Source: DATFXM01 sp035315885 (GTDB lineage: Bacteria; Acidobacteriota; Blastocatellia; UBA7656). Taken from it: a DNA stretch of 64,000 bases. Shown here piece by piece: positions 1 through 9,385 of this stretch. The DNA lies in contig DATFXM010000118.1 of NCBI GenBank assembly GCA_035315885.1, forward strand, positions 1 through 64,000. Direction: 5' to 3'. Under the pieces are notes generated by a model. It had not been told where the DNA came from and ran no database searches. It saw nothing but the letters and a program-made list of their open reading frames with translations. The first letter of the stretch is position 1. Each line of letters starts with the position of its first letter. The translations under genes were made by a program, and so were the position numbers.

Positions 1-57
1 CGCCAAGCCGTGCGATCTCTAACCGCCTTCCGCTTCGCACGACCGCTTAGGTGCTGA

Positions 58-133
58 CAGTGAGGAAGGGGCGTTGCCCCGCCTGACTCTGTATTGAACC
101 CACTCAATCCGGGGCAAGCCCCCTTCCTCACTG
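58..133. repeat. Long hairpin-forming inverted repeat
   Basis: Two 23-nt arms (58-80 and 111-133) are reverse complements at 21 of 23 positions. A 30-nt loop separates them and contains a smaller attga/tcaat stem. The arms begin CAGTGAGGAAGG on the left and end CCTTCCTCACTG on the right. No gene covers it. It could be a REP/MITE-like repeat or a terminator for a gene to the left of the window; one copy cannot decide. Confidence 0.7.
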
Positions 134-295
134 TGAATGCAAATGTGTCTTAGTGATAACAACCAGACTTCTGCGAATAAGCAGGTGCTTGCGTAAGAAC
201 ACACTCATAATGCGCGACCAGATGGTTTTCCGATGGGCCCGAAAGGGATCGCGAAACGCTACGAGGTCGAAAATAGCTGAGAGAATTCACGGTGA

Positions 296-475
296 CAATC
301 TGCATCGATTTGGATTCAGTGGCACCCCTGCGTGCGAGACTTCATTGACAGTGCCGAGGCGGTGTTAGAAACGCGCGGAGACCGACACATCCTCACCACG
401 CTTCCGTTCGGGCTTATGGGGGGCCGGTTCTTTTTTGAGTCACTAAAAGCAATCTACAAAAAGGCGGATTGGTAG
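296..475 (+). pseudogene. Short open remnant, possibly SRPBCC C-terminus
   Basis: This 60-codon stretch follows a TGA at 293-295, ends at TAG 473-475, and has no convincing start codon or ribosome-binding site. Its C-terminal part reads HILTTLPFGLMGG followed by an FFFESLKAIYKKADW tail. It loosely resembles the end of SRPBCC/cyclase-like proteins, where an LPFGPLG-type turn precedes the last helix. The resemblance is from memory and weak. It is most likely the decayed end of a gene. The remaining sequence up to 706 holds no other convincing gene. Confidence 0.25.
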
Positions 476-706
476 CGATAAACAGAAACTTCATGGTCGC
501 GATTATTATTGCGACGGGTTTATCAAGCGCGAGTCACGTTCGGGCAATCACGGATTTCGCGAGGCAATGCGCCGATCTGGAACACGCTGAGAACTCTTCT
601 AGTGGCGTAAAGTCCGTCCACCTTTCGCCCTGTCACTGACCTCACGTTCCTCAGAACCATCTGGTCGCCACGCCATCGAAGCAGCGTCCAATTCCAAACT
701 TGAAAA

Positions 707-1219
707 TCATCTCCGCCAGAGGCCGCGAAACATCCCCAAGTACTGCGGAGCAAATACTGCAAAGATCAGAACAAAGAACGCAGGCACGATCATAATCGCC
801 CCGACCAACAGCGCAAGATCTTTCCAAGACCTGTTCCGCAGTCGCGCGTATCCGAGTGTCGAAAAGAGCACGAGTCCGGCCGCGAAGATCGCAGCCGGTG
901 CAGCGATGAGAATGTCGACGCGATCTACAGCACCTGTCCGAACGAGCATGGCGACCCGCTCAAAACCGTTGCGGACAAAAGTCGTCAGGAAACTCGCCGT
1001 CCACAGCCAAAACCCGCCACTTACACCAGCTAACATGTAACCGAACTTCTTCCGTCGTAAGCACAGCCCGGCACCGATCAAGTACGGCAGAGCTTCGAAG
1101 ACATGAAGCACGAGGATAGACGGATCAAAATACGCCGCGATCAGAAGGACTACTACAAACAGCGCGGCGCATAGTACTATCGCACTGTTAATCTTGTTGC
1201 CTGTCCCTGGAAACGGCAT
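707..1219 (-). CDS. Small multi-pass membrane protein, unknown function
   Basis: This 170-residue protein has about four hydrophobic segments: roughly residues 12-30, 40-75 (with a basic RRKK turn), 103-122 and 134-160. Positively charged loops lie between them and the C-terminus is basic (GLWRR). No family motif is recognised. It stands alone on the minus strand, with remnant DNA downstream and about 270 bp before the next gene upstream. Frame length, hydrophobic periodicity and an ATG start support a real gene. An inner-membrane location is inferred. Confidence 0.6.
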   Translation of the reverse strand: MPFPGTGNKINSAIVLCAALFVVVLLIAAYFDPSILVLHVFEALPYLIGAGLCLRRKKFGYMLAGVSGGFWLWTASFLTTFVRNGFERVAMLVRTGAVDRVDILIAAPAAIFAAGLVLFSTLGYARLRNRSWKDLALLVGAIMIVPAFFVLIFAVFAPQYLGMFRGLWRR

Positions 1220-1490
1220 AGCATCCGTTTATCGAGGTCCAAAGTTAACAACGGCGAGTCGTTCTATTCCGCCGATTCCTAATCCATTTGGTTTCCCTAT
1301 CAAATCCCTGACCATTTACCACAACCACCGAAATTTTCGATGAGGGTCAGCTTTCGAATTACTACGAAGCAGCGACTGACGGCGGGTGCAGTTTCTATTG
1401 CAATCGCGACGATAAAATAGCCTGTCCGATCAAGTCATACCGAACAGTTGTTGCAGCGAGCTCGCAGACAAGTATTGATGTATGGCTTGC

Positions 1491-1717
1491 TCACGTCAGA
1501 GGTCTGGCAACGCCGGGCTGTTCAACACGATCGCGATGTCCTTTTCGCTTATGCCTTGCCACTTTCGTGGACTCGTGTTTGTGCGAAACGCGCTCCCGGG
1601 TTTGCAAATGGTTTGCGCTTGCGGTTGGCGACTGAGCCTGCGCGCTCGATGAGATAGAAATCATTCCAATAAGGATTGCAGTTGCGGAGAACGTGAATCT
1701 GTACCTCGGCGGGATCA
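1491..1717 (-). CDS. Small basic exported protein, unknown function
   Basis: A longer frame runs upstream, but AAGGAGC followed by five bases fixes the start at ATG 1717, giving 75 residues. The N-terminus is a signal peptide: basic MIPPRYR, a hydrophobic core, then SSAQAQ as a likely cleavage site. The mature part of about 45 residues is rich in Lys, Arg and His (HKHESTKVARHKRKGHRDR) with no cysteines. A nucleic-acid, metal or envelope-polyanion binding role is possible but only a guess. It follows the tail-fibre-like gene in the same direction after 190 bp and may be co-transcribed. Confidence 0.55.
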
Positions 1718-1907
1718 TAATCAGCTCCTTCCTTTCTTTCTCACTAGCATCAATTCCCATCAGTGCCGAGAAATCACCCGGCAAAAACGATTAGGCTTCT
1801 GACACGGATTCAGGTGGCTCCCGCTTTCTCGATGAGGAGCTCCTTCTTAACATTCCGTCCAAGCGGAGTCGGATCACTCGCGAGACCAGAGTCCGCTTTT
1901 GAATCGG

Positions 1908-3620
1908 CTATTGCTGTTTCTCAATCCCGGGCCCACTCTTGACCTCCGTTCGCCGCTGCCTGAGTCGTTGCATCATCTCGGGATGACGCGCCCACGCCAT
2001 GCCTTTCTCTTCGGGCTGGCCGTAGGCTCCAGGGCTCAGGTAAGTTCCCCGCTCGCGCTCGGGCTTGTCCTCTTCCACCATGAACGGATGGTCGCGCATC
2101 GCTGGATCAGAGCGAACGCCTGTGACCTGCCATGAAACCTTTCCGCCTGGTTGCCCGCCCGCAATTTTGAATTGATTGTGCGAGATTTCTTCGGCTATGT
2201 AGAGACCGACGCTGGGCGCTCCAACCGATGTGAGTGAATACCGAAAGTCGTGGTTGATGATCTCGAACCAGCCTGGAAGCTGAATGATGGCTTCGCCGTT
2301 TCCATCCAGGCGAACGTTTCCAGTGTAGAAGTTCAAGACCTCTGATGATTCGACCGCCGCGTGATAGAGGTACTTATTCTCTGGATCCAGCGGGTGGTCT
2401 ATTTGGAAGTTCTTTGTGCCCGTGACGTTGAGGTTGCGAGCTATCTTGACGCTACCGTCGTTGCATCCGTTGCAGGAATCGATGACGAATACGCTTCCTT
2501 CGAAAAAACCAGCCGCGCCTGGAATTGCGCCATTGTGGGCGGTACCGGCGACTGCAAGGATCCCGTCCCCAGCGAAATTTCCTGCACCGGATCCATCGCC
2601 GCCAGTTGCCTGTATTCCGTTGCCGGCAAATCCCGGGCCGGCACCGGCCTGATCACCCCCCTTAGCCTCCACTCCATTTCCCCCCAATTCCCCGCTCCCG
2701 CCGGTGCTGGATAAACCACTACCTCCAAAGACGCCGCCAACCAACGCTGCGCCACCGGTAGCAACGACGCCGGTGCCGGGCGAGATAGATGCGTCGCTCG
2801 TGCTGTGTCCCTCGCCAAGCACTCCGGTTATTTCGCCAGATCCTTTTACGCCAATTCCAAGTAGCGTGTTATTCACATCCAGAATGGCATTGCGGGGATT
2901 GGGTCCAAACAAGGTCAGCGGAACGGCAACCGACAATGGCGAACCGCTCGTTCCGTTGCCGTCGAGCGTCGAATCATGGAAGACGCCAGTCAATGCGTTC
3001 GGCCCGGCAATAGTTATTGTGTTGCCCGCCGGAGTGATCGTGATGTTGGCTCCTGCCGCAAGCGTCACATCTCCCATCAAGCCATTGAGGCTACGCACCA
3101 CCTGGCTTGGCGCAATGCCTGCGGTGGTCTGAATAGTCCCATCAGGGAATTTGAAGCCGCCGCCCAGCGATTGAACTGTTCCTGCGACCGTAAGTCTCGA
3201 TGTCGGCGAGTCAGTGCCGACGCCCACGTTGCCGTACTTGTCCTCAAAGATCGACGTATCGCCAATGAAAGAGTTGCTGCTACTGAAGCCGTTCCACTTA
3301 GTCAATCTTCCCAACGTGCCGCCTCCACTAACCGGCAGGCTGGTACCTATTGCTGTCGCCACCAGCTTGACCCTGAACAGTGTCGCCGCCGCGTTAGCGC
3401 GCACGTCTGGCATTGAATTCGAGCGGGCGCCAGAGGGCTGACGTTTGTTTCGCTCGGATTGTGCGAGCAGATCCCACAAGCGAAGCTCGATCCTGGCAGC
3501 GCCAGGCATTTCGTTTGCAGTTTCTGCCAGCGATTGAGCCTGCGCGTGGACTGACGTAGAAATTGCTGCAACGAACACTCCGATCGCAGAGAGTTTGAAT
3601 CTGGCTATCAAGGGGGTCAT
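1908..3620 (-). CDS. Secreted tail-fibre-like repeat protein
   Basis: This 570-residue exported protein has a signal peptide ending near STSVHAQAQS. The ATG at 3620 is preferred over a GTG six bases upstream because AAGGAG lies five bases before it. Around residues 110-200 the text resembles phage tail fibres and autotransporter stalks (YGNVGVGTDSPTSRLTVAGT, FPDGTIQTTAG, NGLMGDVTLAAGANITI). A glycine-rich middle of about residues 265-375 repeats a GNG-[VI]-x-A-x-GG pattern. A CNGCN motif follows, then a conserved-looking C-terminal domain starting FQIDHPLDPENKYLYHAAVE. Trimeric surface-fibre architecture is inferred. It lies downstream of a sensor kinase/regulator pair on the same strand. Confidence 0.75.
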   Translation of the reverse strand: MTPLIARFKLSAIGVFVAAISTSVHAQAQSLAETANEMPGAARIELRLWDLLAQSERNKRQPSGARSNSMPDVRANAAATLFRVKLVATAIGTSLPVSGGGTLGRLTKWNGFSSSNSFIGDTSIFEDKYGNVGVGTDSPTSRLTVAGTVQSLGGGFKFPDGTIQTTAGIAPSQVVRSLNGLMGDVTLAAGANITITPAGNTITIAGPNALTGVFHDSTLDGNGTSGSPLSVAVPLTLFGPNPRNAILDVNNTLLGIGVKGSGEITGVLGEGHSTSDASISPGTGVVATGGAALVGGVFGGSGLSSTGGSGELGGNGVEAKGGDQAGAGPGFAGNGIQATGGDGSGAGNFAGDGILAVAGTAHNGAIPGAAGFFEGSVFVIDSCNGCNDGSVKIARNLNVTGTKNFQIDHPLDPENKYLYHAAVESSEVLNFYTGNVRLDGNGEAIIQLPGWFEIINHDFRYSLTSVGAPSVGLYIAEEISHNQFKIAGGQPGGKVSWQVTGVRSDPAMRDHPFMVEEDKPERERGTYLSPGAYGQPEEKGMAWARHPEMMQRLRQRRTEVKSGPGIEKQQ

Positions 3621-3818
3621 AGCCACTCCTTCCCTTCATTCCCGTCGCTCCTGGTCGATGAGGAATGGAAATCGCGTCGCAAGAACACGGTTCTGTCCTT
3701 GACCGCTTGCGACTGCCGGTTTGTGGAATGCTTCATCCAACCGAGCGACGAGCATACTGCCACTTCAGTTGCGCGCGCATAGCACGGTTATGTGTTTTTT
3801 TGGACTGCTGCGGTAGTT

Positions 3819-4460
3819 TCAAATGAGTCGACTACGGAGGGCTTTCGTTACTGCTTCTGACTTGGAATGAACATGCAACTTTTCGTAGATGCTGCGTATG
3901 TAGTCTCGTACGGTGTTGACGCTTATATTGAGTCGTTCGGCAGCCCCTTGATAGCTGTACCCTTCCGACAGCAGTTTGAGCAGCCGCACTTCCTGCGGCG
4001 TGAGGGCCTCGTTGACTTTTTCCACGGGGCCGGTCTTTTGAAAAAGCGTAACGACTTTCCGGGCGATCTCCGGAGACATCGGAGCGCCGCCATTGTGAGC
4101 CTCGTTGATAGCTTCGAGCAATCGCGCCGGCGGTGTTTCTTTCAACAGGTAACCGCACGCACCGTTGCATATCGATTCAAATACCTTGTCCTGCTCCGCA
4201 TAAACGGTCAGCATCAGAATCTCCATCGCCGGATGCTTTTCTTTGAATTCTCTTACGCCTTCCGTCCCGAGCATACCGGGCAGATGAATATCGAGGAGCA
4301 GGACATCGGGCGACTCGCTGGCGGGTAATCTCAGGGCGTCTTCAACCGAACGGTATGTGGCGATGCAACGATAACCGGGAGTGCCGTTTATCAGCATGCT
4401 AAGCCCCTCACGAGTGGCACGATCGTCTTCGACGATCGCTACTCGAATAGGCTCGTCCAC
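3819..4460 (-). CDS. NarL/LuxR-type response regulator
   Basis: This 213-residue regulator has a receiver domain (about residues 4-120) with acidic residues E11-D13, phosphoacceptor D57 in LLLDIHLPGM, and a conserved Lys in YLLKE. A LuxR helix-turn-helix follows at about 148-208 (LTPQEVRLLKLLSEG, SVNTVRDYIRSIYEKL). The longer frame begins with TTG at 4514. GTG 4460 is preferred because it gives the usual family N-terminus and has AAAGAG upstream. The sensor kinase gene ends 123 bp upstream on the same strand, so this is its probable partner. The downstream secreted-fibre gene may be a target. Confidence 0.9.
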   Translation of the reverse strand: MDEPIRVAIVEDDRATREGLSMLINGTPGYRCIATYRSVEDALRLPASESPDVLLLDIHLPGMLGTEGVREFKEKHPAMEILMLTVYAEQDKVFESICNGACGYLLKETPPARLLEAINEAHNGGAPMSPEIARKVVTLFQKTGPVEKVNEALTPQEVRLLKLLSEGYSYQGAAERLNISVNTVRDYIRSIYEKLHVHSKSEAVTKALRSRLI

Positions 4461-4583
4461 CCGCGTCTCTTTCTTCAGGCCCACAGGAACGCGATCCCTT
4501 CTACACTTGCTCAAAGTGAAGCTAAGGCGTGGTGGGTGCGATGTTAACCGAGTCGCGTCGCCTCGAACAATAGCACAAGTATG

Positions 4584-7500
4584 CTATCGCTTCCTGAATG
4601 GAACCATCAACTGGACCGTTGTTCCGAGGCCGGGCGACGAGCGAATGGCCAGCTCGCCCCCAAGCTGGGCCGCTCGAGCCCGCATGTTTTCCAGACCGTG
4701 TCCTTCGCCGCCGTTTGCTGATGACGCTTCGGCCAGGGTCGAAAAACCGCGGCCGTCGTCGCGAACTTCGGCGCTCAGTGTGCCGTGTTCAATCGTGATT
4801 TTCATTGAGACCGAACGGCATCGAGCGTGCCGCGCCAGGTTATTTATCGCTTCTTTAAAGATGAGAAACAGGTGCCGACGCTCATCCGGGTCGAGCTTGA
4901 TTCCGACAAGCCGAGGCGGAACTTCGAACTCCCAACTGATGCCTTTCGGTTCGAGCACGTCGGATGCGAATTGCCTCACCCGTGAAACCAGATTGCTCAG
5001 GTCATCGCGCCTCGGGTCAATCGACCACACGATGTCTCTCATCGAGCCTACAAGTCCACGCGCTGAATCTGCTATCTCCGTCAACATCGGAACGGAGTCG
5101 GGTGTCGCACCCACCTGTCGTTTGACGACCTCGCTCAAGATTGCCATCCGCGAGAGGCTCGCTCCAATGTCGTCGTGAAGGTCAGAGGCAATGCGGGTTC
5201 GGACGCGCTCAAGCTTGATCAACTGCGCGACGCGATAACGATAGAGCGCGCAGACAGCACCAATTACAATTGCGGTAACAATCAAGAGAAACCACCACCG
5301 CAACCAGACTGGGCGCAAGATAGTGAAAGTGAAACTGGCTGGCTTCACGCTTTCGATTCCTTCTGCAGTGATGGCTGTCACCAAAAAGCGGTACGTGCCC
5401 GGCGCCAGATTCGAGAAGTTGATTGTACGTTGTCCCGTCGTTGTCCAATCCGCGTTCGCGCCTTCGAGCTTGTATTTGTAGCGCAACTCCTCTCCTAGAC
5501 TTGTGCCGAGTCCGAGGAAATCCACGCTCAAATTGTTCTGCCCGGCCTCGAATTCAAACCTCGGCAATTCCATTTCTCCCAAAGCTGAAACCCGCTGCTC
5601 CACATTCGACACGCGCAAGCCTGTGAGCAAGATGTTTGGCGCATCGCGCACATCCTCAGGGTCTGGCACATATCGCGCAAGTCCTTGATTGGACCCGAAC
5701 CACAATGCGCCTGTGCGGTCTCGGTAAGAAGCAAGAATCTCTTCGCGCGGCAAACCGTCTGCTGTCGTGAAGTGTTTGACCGTGCCCGTTGCCGGGTCGA
5801 GCCGGTCAACACCCCGCCCCGAGCCTATGTAGATGCGCCCAAAACGGTCCTCGGTCAAACTCGACGTCGTGTTATCTGAAAGGCCCTGTTCCGTCGTGTA
5901 AGCGATGAAGCGCAGCCCTTCTGAGTTCGTATCATCGACTCGCAAGACTCCCCCGCGCGAAGTGGCAATCCAGAGCCGTCCCACACCATCGATCAACAAA
6001 TCCTTAACAGTTCCTTCGGGCAGACCGTCCGCGGCCGTAAACCAGGTAAAGCGCCCGTCTTTGTATCGCATCAACGAAAAAGTCTGATTCTCGTCGTGTC
6101 TGAACGTCATGCCCGCGCCAATCCAGAGATTTCCCGCGCGGTCTTCACGGAAAGCGTAAATATAACCACTGTCGCCGAGGTCTGCGGCTTCTGTCAGTTC
6201 ATGAAACTTCCCGGTCTTGCGTTCCCATTTGAACAGTCGTGTGATGTCGAGCGTCACAATCCAAATATCTCCGTTTCGGTCTTCGTAGAGCCGAAATGTG
6301 TCGTAGCCAAGCAACCCGTCGCGTGGTCTGTAAACGGCCTTCGGACTGACGTGAGCGAGGTCTTCCGGTTTCTTGACTTTAGGAAATCGAACGACCAGCG
6401 CTCCATCGGGGGGCATCTCTTTGAATCGCTTCTTGTATTCGTCGGACATCCCGACAGGGACCCACCATTCGCCGTCGCGAGATTGCAGGACAGTTTGTCG
6501 CCAGCCCCAGCCCCAATTACCGATGTACGATGGATAATTTGGTCTGGTCCCTTTGAACGTTCCGTTGCTAAAAAGATTAATCGTGCGTGCAACGTCGTGG
6601 TCTGTGACGACCAGCTCGCCGTCAATCGTTTCCAACAACGAGTTGATCTTTGACGAAGAGAGGCCGTCCTGGGTGTGGTAGGTGGTAAAACCGCTCAGTG
6701 TCCATTTCTCCAATCCACACGCAGTCGCAATCCAAAAGTTGCCGTCACGGTCTTCAGCGATGTCATTAACTCCATCATCGCAAAATCCCTGCGTGGCGCC
6801 GAAAGGTTGAAGAGTTAATTTACGTATCGCATCTCCTCGCGATACACGGATCAAACTAGTGCTGCAGATCCACAAACTGCCATCAGAAGACTGAAATATC
6901 GAGTTTACCCAATCATGTGGCAAGCCCTCTCTTTTGTCATAGCAGCGCGAAACCACATGACGGCCGGACCTTGAATCAAACGCGAGTTGACAAACAACAC
7001 CTGAACGAGTGCCAACCCAGATGTTGCCTTCTTTGTCTTCCAGTAACGCGGAAATCGTTGTGCTTGGCGTTCCATAATTCCTGGGCAATCCTTCTTTGGA
7101 GGTGAGATGCTCCAAAATGTTCGCCCTGTCCGCCGAGAGGCGATAAAGACCGTCGGAGAACGTACCCACCCACAATCCACCAAGATGATCTTTGATTAGC
7201 GAAGTCGTCTGGTAGGGGGCGGCTCTCTCGAATTGCGGCTGCCCCTCTTTGACTTGCATCCGGTAAACCCCTGCTCTTGTTCCCAACCAAACCTGGCCGT
7301 TTTCGTCCGCGAGCAAAACGCTAATATCTCTTTCGAACTTACTGTCGCCGGGCGCGAAGACCTGAAACATCAAGTTGCTGGTTTGGTTTGCCTGTGGTGA
7401 ATAAGGTGCGCGCACACCGGCAGCATTGAAGCGTACTAACCCGTTGTAAGTTGCAATCCAAATCGTACCGTCGCTGGCTTCGACCACGTCATTTACCGAG

Positions 7501-7757
7501 GGAAGCGGCAAGCCGTCGCTCATCGTGTAGTTTGTGAATTTGTAACCGTCGAATCGCGATAGGCCCTCTCCCGTGCAAAGCCAGAGATAGCCACGCGAGT
7601 CTTGCTTGATGCGAAAGACCGAATCGCGCAACAGCCCGTCAGCAGTCGTGTAAGTCTTTACCGGTAGTCGCTCGCCACTTGCCCGGACACTAAACGAGAC
7701 GAACACCGCAATCGCCAGCGCGGCCAAAATGGGATATTTCGAGAGAGCCGAGCGCAT
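4584..7757 (-). CDS. Large beta-propeller/Y_Y_Y sensor histidine kinase
   Basis: This 1057-residue hybrid-type periplasmic sensor has a signal peptide and then about 14 two-component-regulator propeller repeats (recurring G-x-[LIV]-W-[LIV]-[GA]-T and T-x-x-DGL motifs) to about residue 720. A Y_Y_Y domain follows (YKYKLEGANADW, NLAPGTYRFLV). One transmembrane helix lies at about 820-842 (RWWFLLIVTAIVIGAVCAL). The cytoplasmic kinase is HisKA_3 type, with H861 in SDLHDDIGASLSRM and an HATPase domain carrying N-box EAINNLARHA and G-box DDGRGF/GHGLENM. By architecture it senses a periplasmic ligand, often carbohydrate-related in this family. It signals to the adjacent NarL-type regulator. Confidence 0.93.
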   Translation of the reverse strand: MRSALSKYPILAALAIAVFVSFSVRASGERLPVKTYTTADGLLRDSVFRIKQDSRGYLWLCTGEGLSRFDGYKFTNYTMSDGLPLPSVNDVVEASDGTIWIATYNGLVRFNAAGVRAPYSPQANQTSNLMFQVFAPGDSKFERDISVLLADENGQVWLGTRAGVYRMQVKEGQPQFERAAPYQTTSLIKDHLGGLWVGTFSDGLYRLSADRANILEHLTSKEGLPRNYGTPSTTISALLEDKEGNIWVGTRSGVVCQLAFDSRSGRHVVSRCYDKREGLPHDWVNSIFQSSDGSLWICSTSLIRVSRGDAIRKLTLQPFGATQGFCDDGVNDIAEDRDGNFWIATACGLEKWTLSGFTTYHTQDGLSSSKINSLLETIDGELVVTDHDVARTINLFSNGTFKGTRPNYPSYIGNWGWGWRQTVLQSRDGEWWVPVGMSDEYKKRFKEMPPDGALVVRFPKVKKPEDLAHVSPKAVYRPRDGLLGYDTFRLYEDRNGDIWIVTLDITRLFKWERKTGKFHELTEAADLGDSGYIYAFREDRAGNLWIGAGMTFRHDENQTFSLMRYKDGRFTWFTAADGLPEGTVKDLLIDGVGRLWIATSRGGVLRVDDTNSEGLRFIAYTTEQGLSDNTTSSLTEDRFGRIYIGSGRGVDRLDPATGTVKHFTTADGLPREEILASYRDRTGALWFGSNQGLARYVPDPEDVRDAPNILLTGLRVSNVEQRVSALGEMELPRFEFEAGQNNLSVDFLGLGTSLGEELRYKYKLEGANADWTTTGQRTINFSNLAPGTYRFLVTAITAEGIESVKPASFTFTILRPVWLRWWFLLIVTAIVIGAVCALYRYRVAQLIKLERVRTRIASDLHDDIGASLSRMAILSEVVKRQVGATPDSVPMLTEIADSARGLVGSMRDIVWSIDPRRDDLSNLVSRVRQFASDVLEPKGISWEFEVPPRLVGIKLDPDERRHLFLIFKEAINNLARHARCRSVSMKITIEHGTLSAEVRDDGRGFSTLAEASSANGGEGHGLENMRARAAQLGGELAIRSSPGLGTTVQLMVPFRKR

Positions 7758-8000
7758 AGAGCACCCTCGCTTCAGCCCAACGCAGGTGTCTATTCTTATA
7801 CCACTCGTGACTTCACTTCAATCTGAGCCGGTGACTCAACAGGTTATTCGCGCGTTTCGAGTCATAAGACCTGGATCATGGATTCGTGTACGGACACAGC
7901 TTTCAGGATCTCGATGGACATACTTGGAAATGTATATGGAACCGGGCGAGTGAGGATACCGCAGCGACGCAACGCGCGCCGCGCAACTAAAAACGGACTT

Positions 8001-8498
8001 TCAAATGTCGTCCGCTGCACTGACGAGTCCGTGCCAGGACCACTTTGGGATTCGCAAACCATCCGGCACGTCCTCAGCAGAGTCGTGGTAACGAGACATC
8101 GTGGTCGTGGTGGCCCACGCGAAGTAATCGTGAAGCACGCTTCGCAGCCGCTCGTTGCGGGCGAGGCCGACATCTTCCAGCGCCTGATCGAAACAGGCGA
8201 TCGCTCGCTGATCCATCTCTTCATGCGGCCCGTTGCCGCTGTGAATGCGCACGACTGACGTCTCATCACCGTACCGGTCGGTGTACATCGTTGGCCCACC
8301 GAGTGCTTCCGCCCAATACGCCGCAAGGCGCTCGGTGTGCTGCGGATGGTATCCGTGGCTGAACGCATGGCTAACCACTTCGTCCTCTAGCACTCGCGTG
8401 TGCCACGCGTGGGCCAACCTTAGCAGCGCGTCGATACCGCCTGCCGCTTCATAGACCGTTTGCATGGTTTCAATGTCCATTCCGGTATTATGCAGCAT
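8001..8498 (-). CDS. Group II truncated haemoglobin
   Basis: This 165-residue globin-fold protein has features of group II truncated haemoglobins: an AAGGIDALLRLAHAWHTRVL helix, WAEALGGP, then RIHSGNGPHEEMDQRAI, where H86 is the likely proximal haem ligand, and a conserved HDYFAWAT segment. The family binds O2/NO or handles peroxide; which applies here is unknown. ATG 8498 is used; ATG 8480 is an alternative, and neither has a strong Shine-Dalgarno sequence. The gene is visibly GC-rich at third positions compared with its neighbours. It sits beside a DUF6223 gene mostly seen in actinobacteria, suggesting joint acquisition. Confidence 0.85.
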   Translation of the reverse strand: MLHNTGMDIETMQTVYEAAGGIDALLRLAHAWHTRVLEDEVVSHAFSHGYHPQHTERLAAYWAEALGGPTMYTDRYGDETSVVRIHSGNGPHEEMDQRAIACFDQALEDVGLARNERLRSVLHDYFAWATTTTMSRYHDSAEDVPDGLRIPKWSWHGLVSAADDI

Positions 8499-8653
8499 TT
8501 TGAAGGAAGGGCGCTGGCTACACAAGTGTACCGAGTGAAGCAAGGCGGGCGTAAAACCAGAGGGCGTTACGAGAAAATGCCAAGCGACGAGTTGCCGCCG
8601 ATGTCGAAGCCGACGGTGGTCTCGGTAACGTCTGTATCGCCAGCGTGTCTCCT

Positions 8654-9097
8654 TCAATCGACGACGTTGTCTACACCTGCTCTGCGGCGTGAGCGACCGA
8701 GAGCCAGCCCACCGAGGGCCAGGGCAATCAGCCCGAGCACCAACGCTGCGGCGCCACCGACTACTCCGTTGCCGGTGCCGGGACCACCGTCGGCGATGGC
8801 CAAAACCAGCGCGCCGTTGACCACCGCGAGTAGACCCGCCACCAAGGCCACGACGGCTCCGAGTCGCCCGGAGCCGAAGCGACTGGCGGGGCGCGTCAGA
8901 GCCAGCCCCCCGATGAGCACGCCGACCAGCGCCAACACACTGATCGTGGTGGCCCAGAGTCGCCGGGGGGTCAGGCCGTAAACCGTGATCGCGGCTGGCT
9001 CGGAAACGTGTGCCGCCACTAGCACCGCATGCACAAGCCCCGCGAACACGACGGCTGCAGCCAGTGCGCCGAGAATAAGAACCAAAGTTCGTTTCAT
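8654..9097 (-). CDS. DUF6223 family membrane protein
   Basis: This 147-residue protein has four hydrophobic helices. It matches the remembered DUF6223 pattern: YGLTPRRLWATTISVLALVGV, then GGLALTR, a GAVVALVAGL helix, the ADGGPGTGNGVVGG linker, and a final VLGLIALALGGLALGRSRR. The Gly-rich linker and its repeated helix are typical of the family. The function is unknown and an inner-membrane location is inferred. It lies 155 bp upstream of the truncated haemoglobin on the same strand and shares its GC-rich codon use. Confidence 0.75.
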   Translation of the reverse strand: MKRTLVLILGALAAAVVFAGLVHAVLVAAHVSEPAAITVYGLTPRRLWATTISVLALVGVLIGGLALTRPASRFGSGRLGAVVALVAGLLAVVNGALVLAIADGGPGTGNGVVGGAAALVLGLIALALGGLALGRSRRRAGVDNVVD

Positions 9098-9385
9098 AGA
9101 TTTTCACCCATTATCCAACAGCGGATGAGTTCGGTATTGGAAAAAATTGACCCATGCGGCCAATCGGTCGCCGCTCTTGTGACCCCACTCTCTCCTGCAG
9201 ATGGTCTTAATCAATCTCCGATCGCGGGGGTGCATTATCTCAGGTACTCTAAAACCGATAGCCGCCCGAAGAGACGTTGGCGCTTTTGACAACGACGATG
9301 GACTTTTGGACAAGAACTACGGACGATTGTGGATTCCCCTTGGAAGAGCACAGGCGCATACTGGTTGCGAAGCGGGAATCTGAAC

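Noticed and set aside
8001..9107. A 368-codon minus-strand frame covering this whole region
   Set aside because: Only its last part matches a family (truncated haemoglobin). The first part is Arg/Gly-rich text antisense-like to, and overlapping in another frame, the DUF6223 gene.
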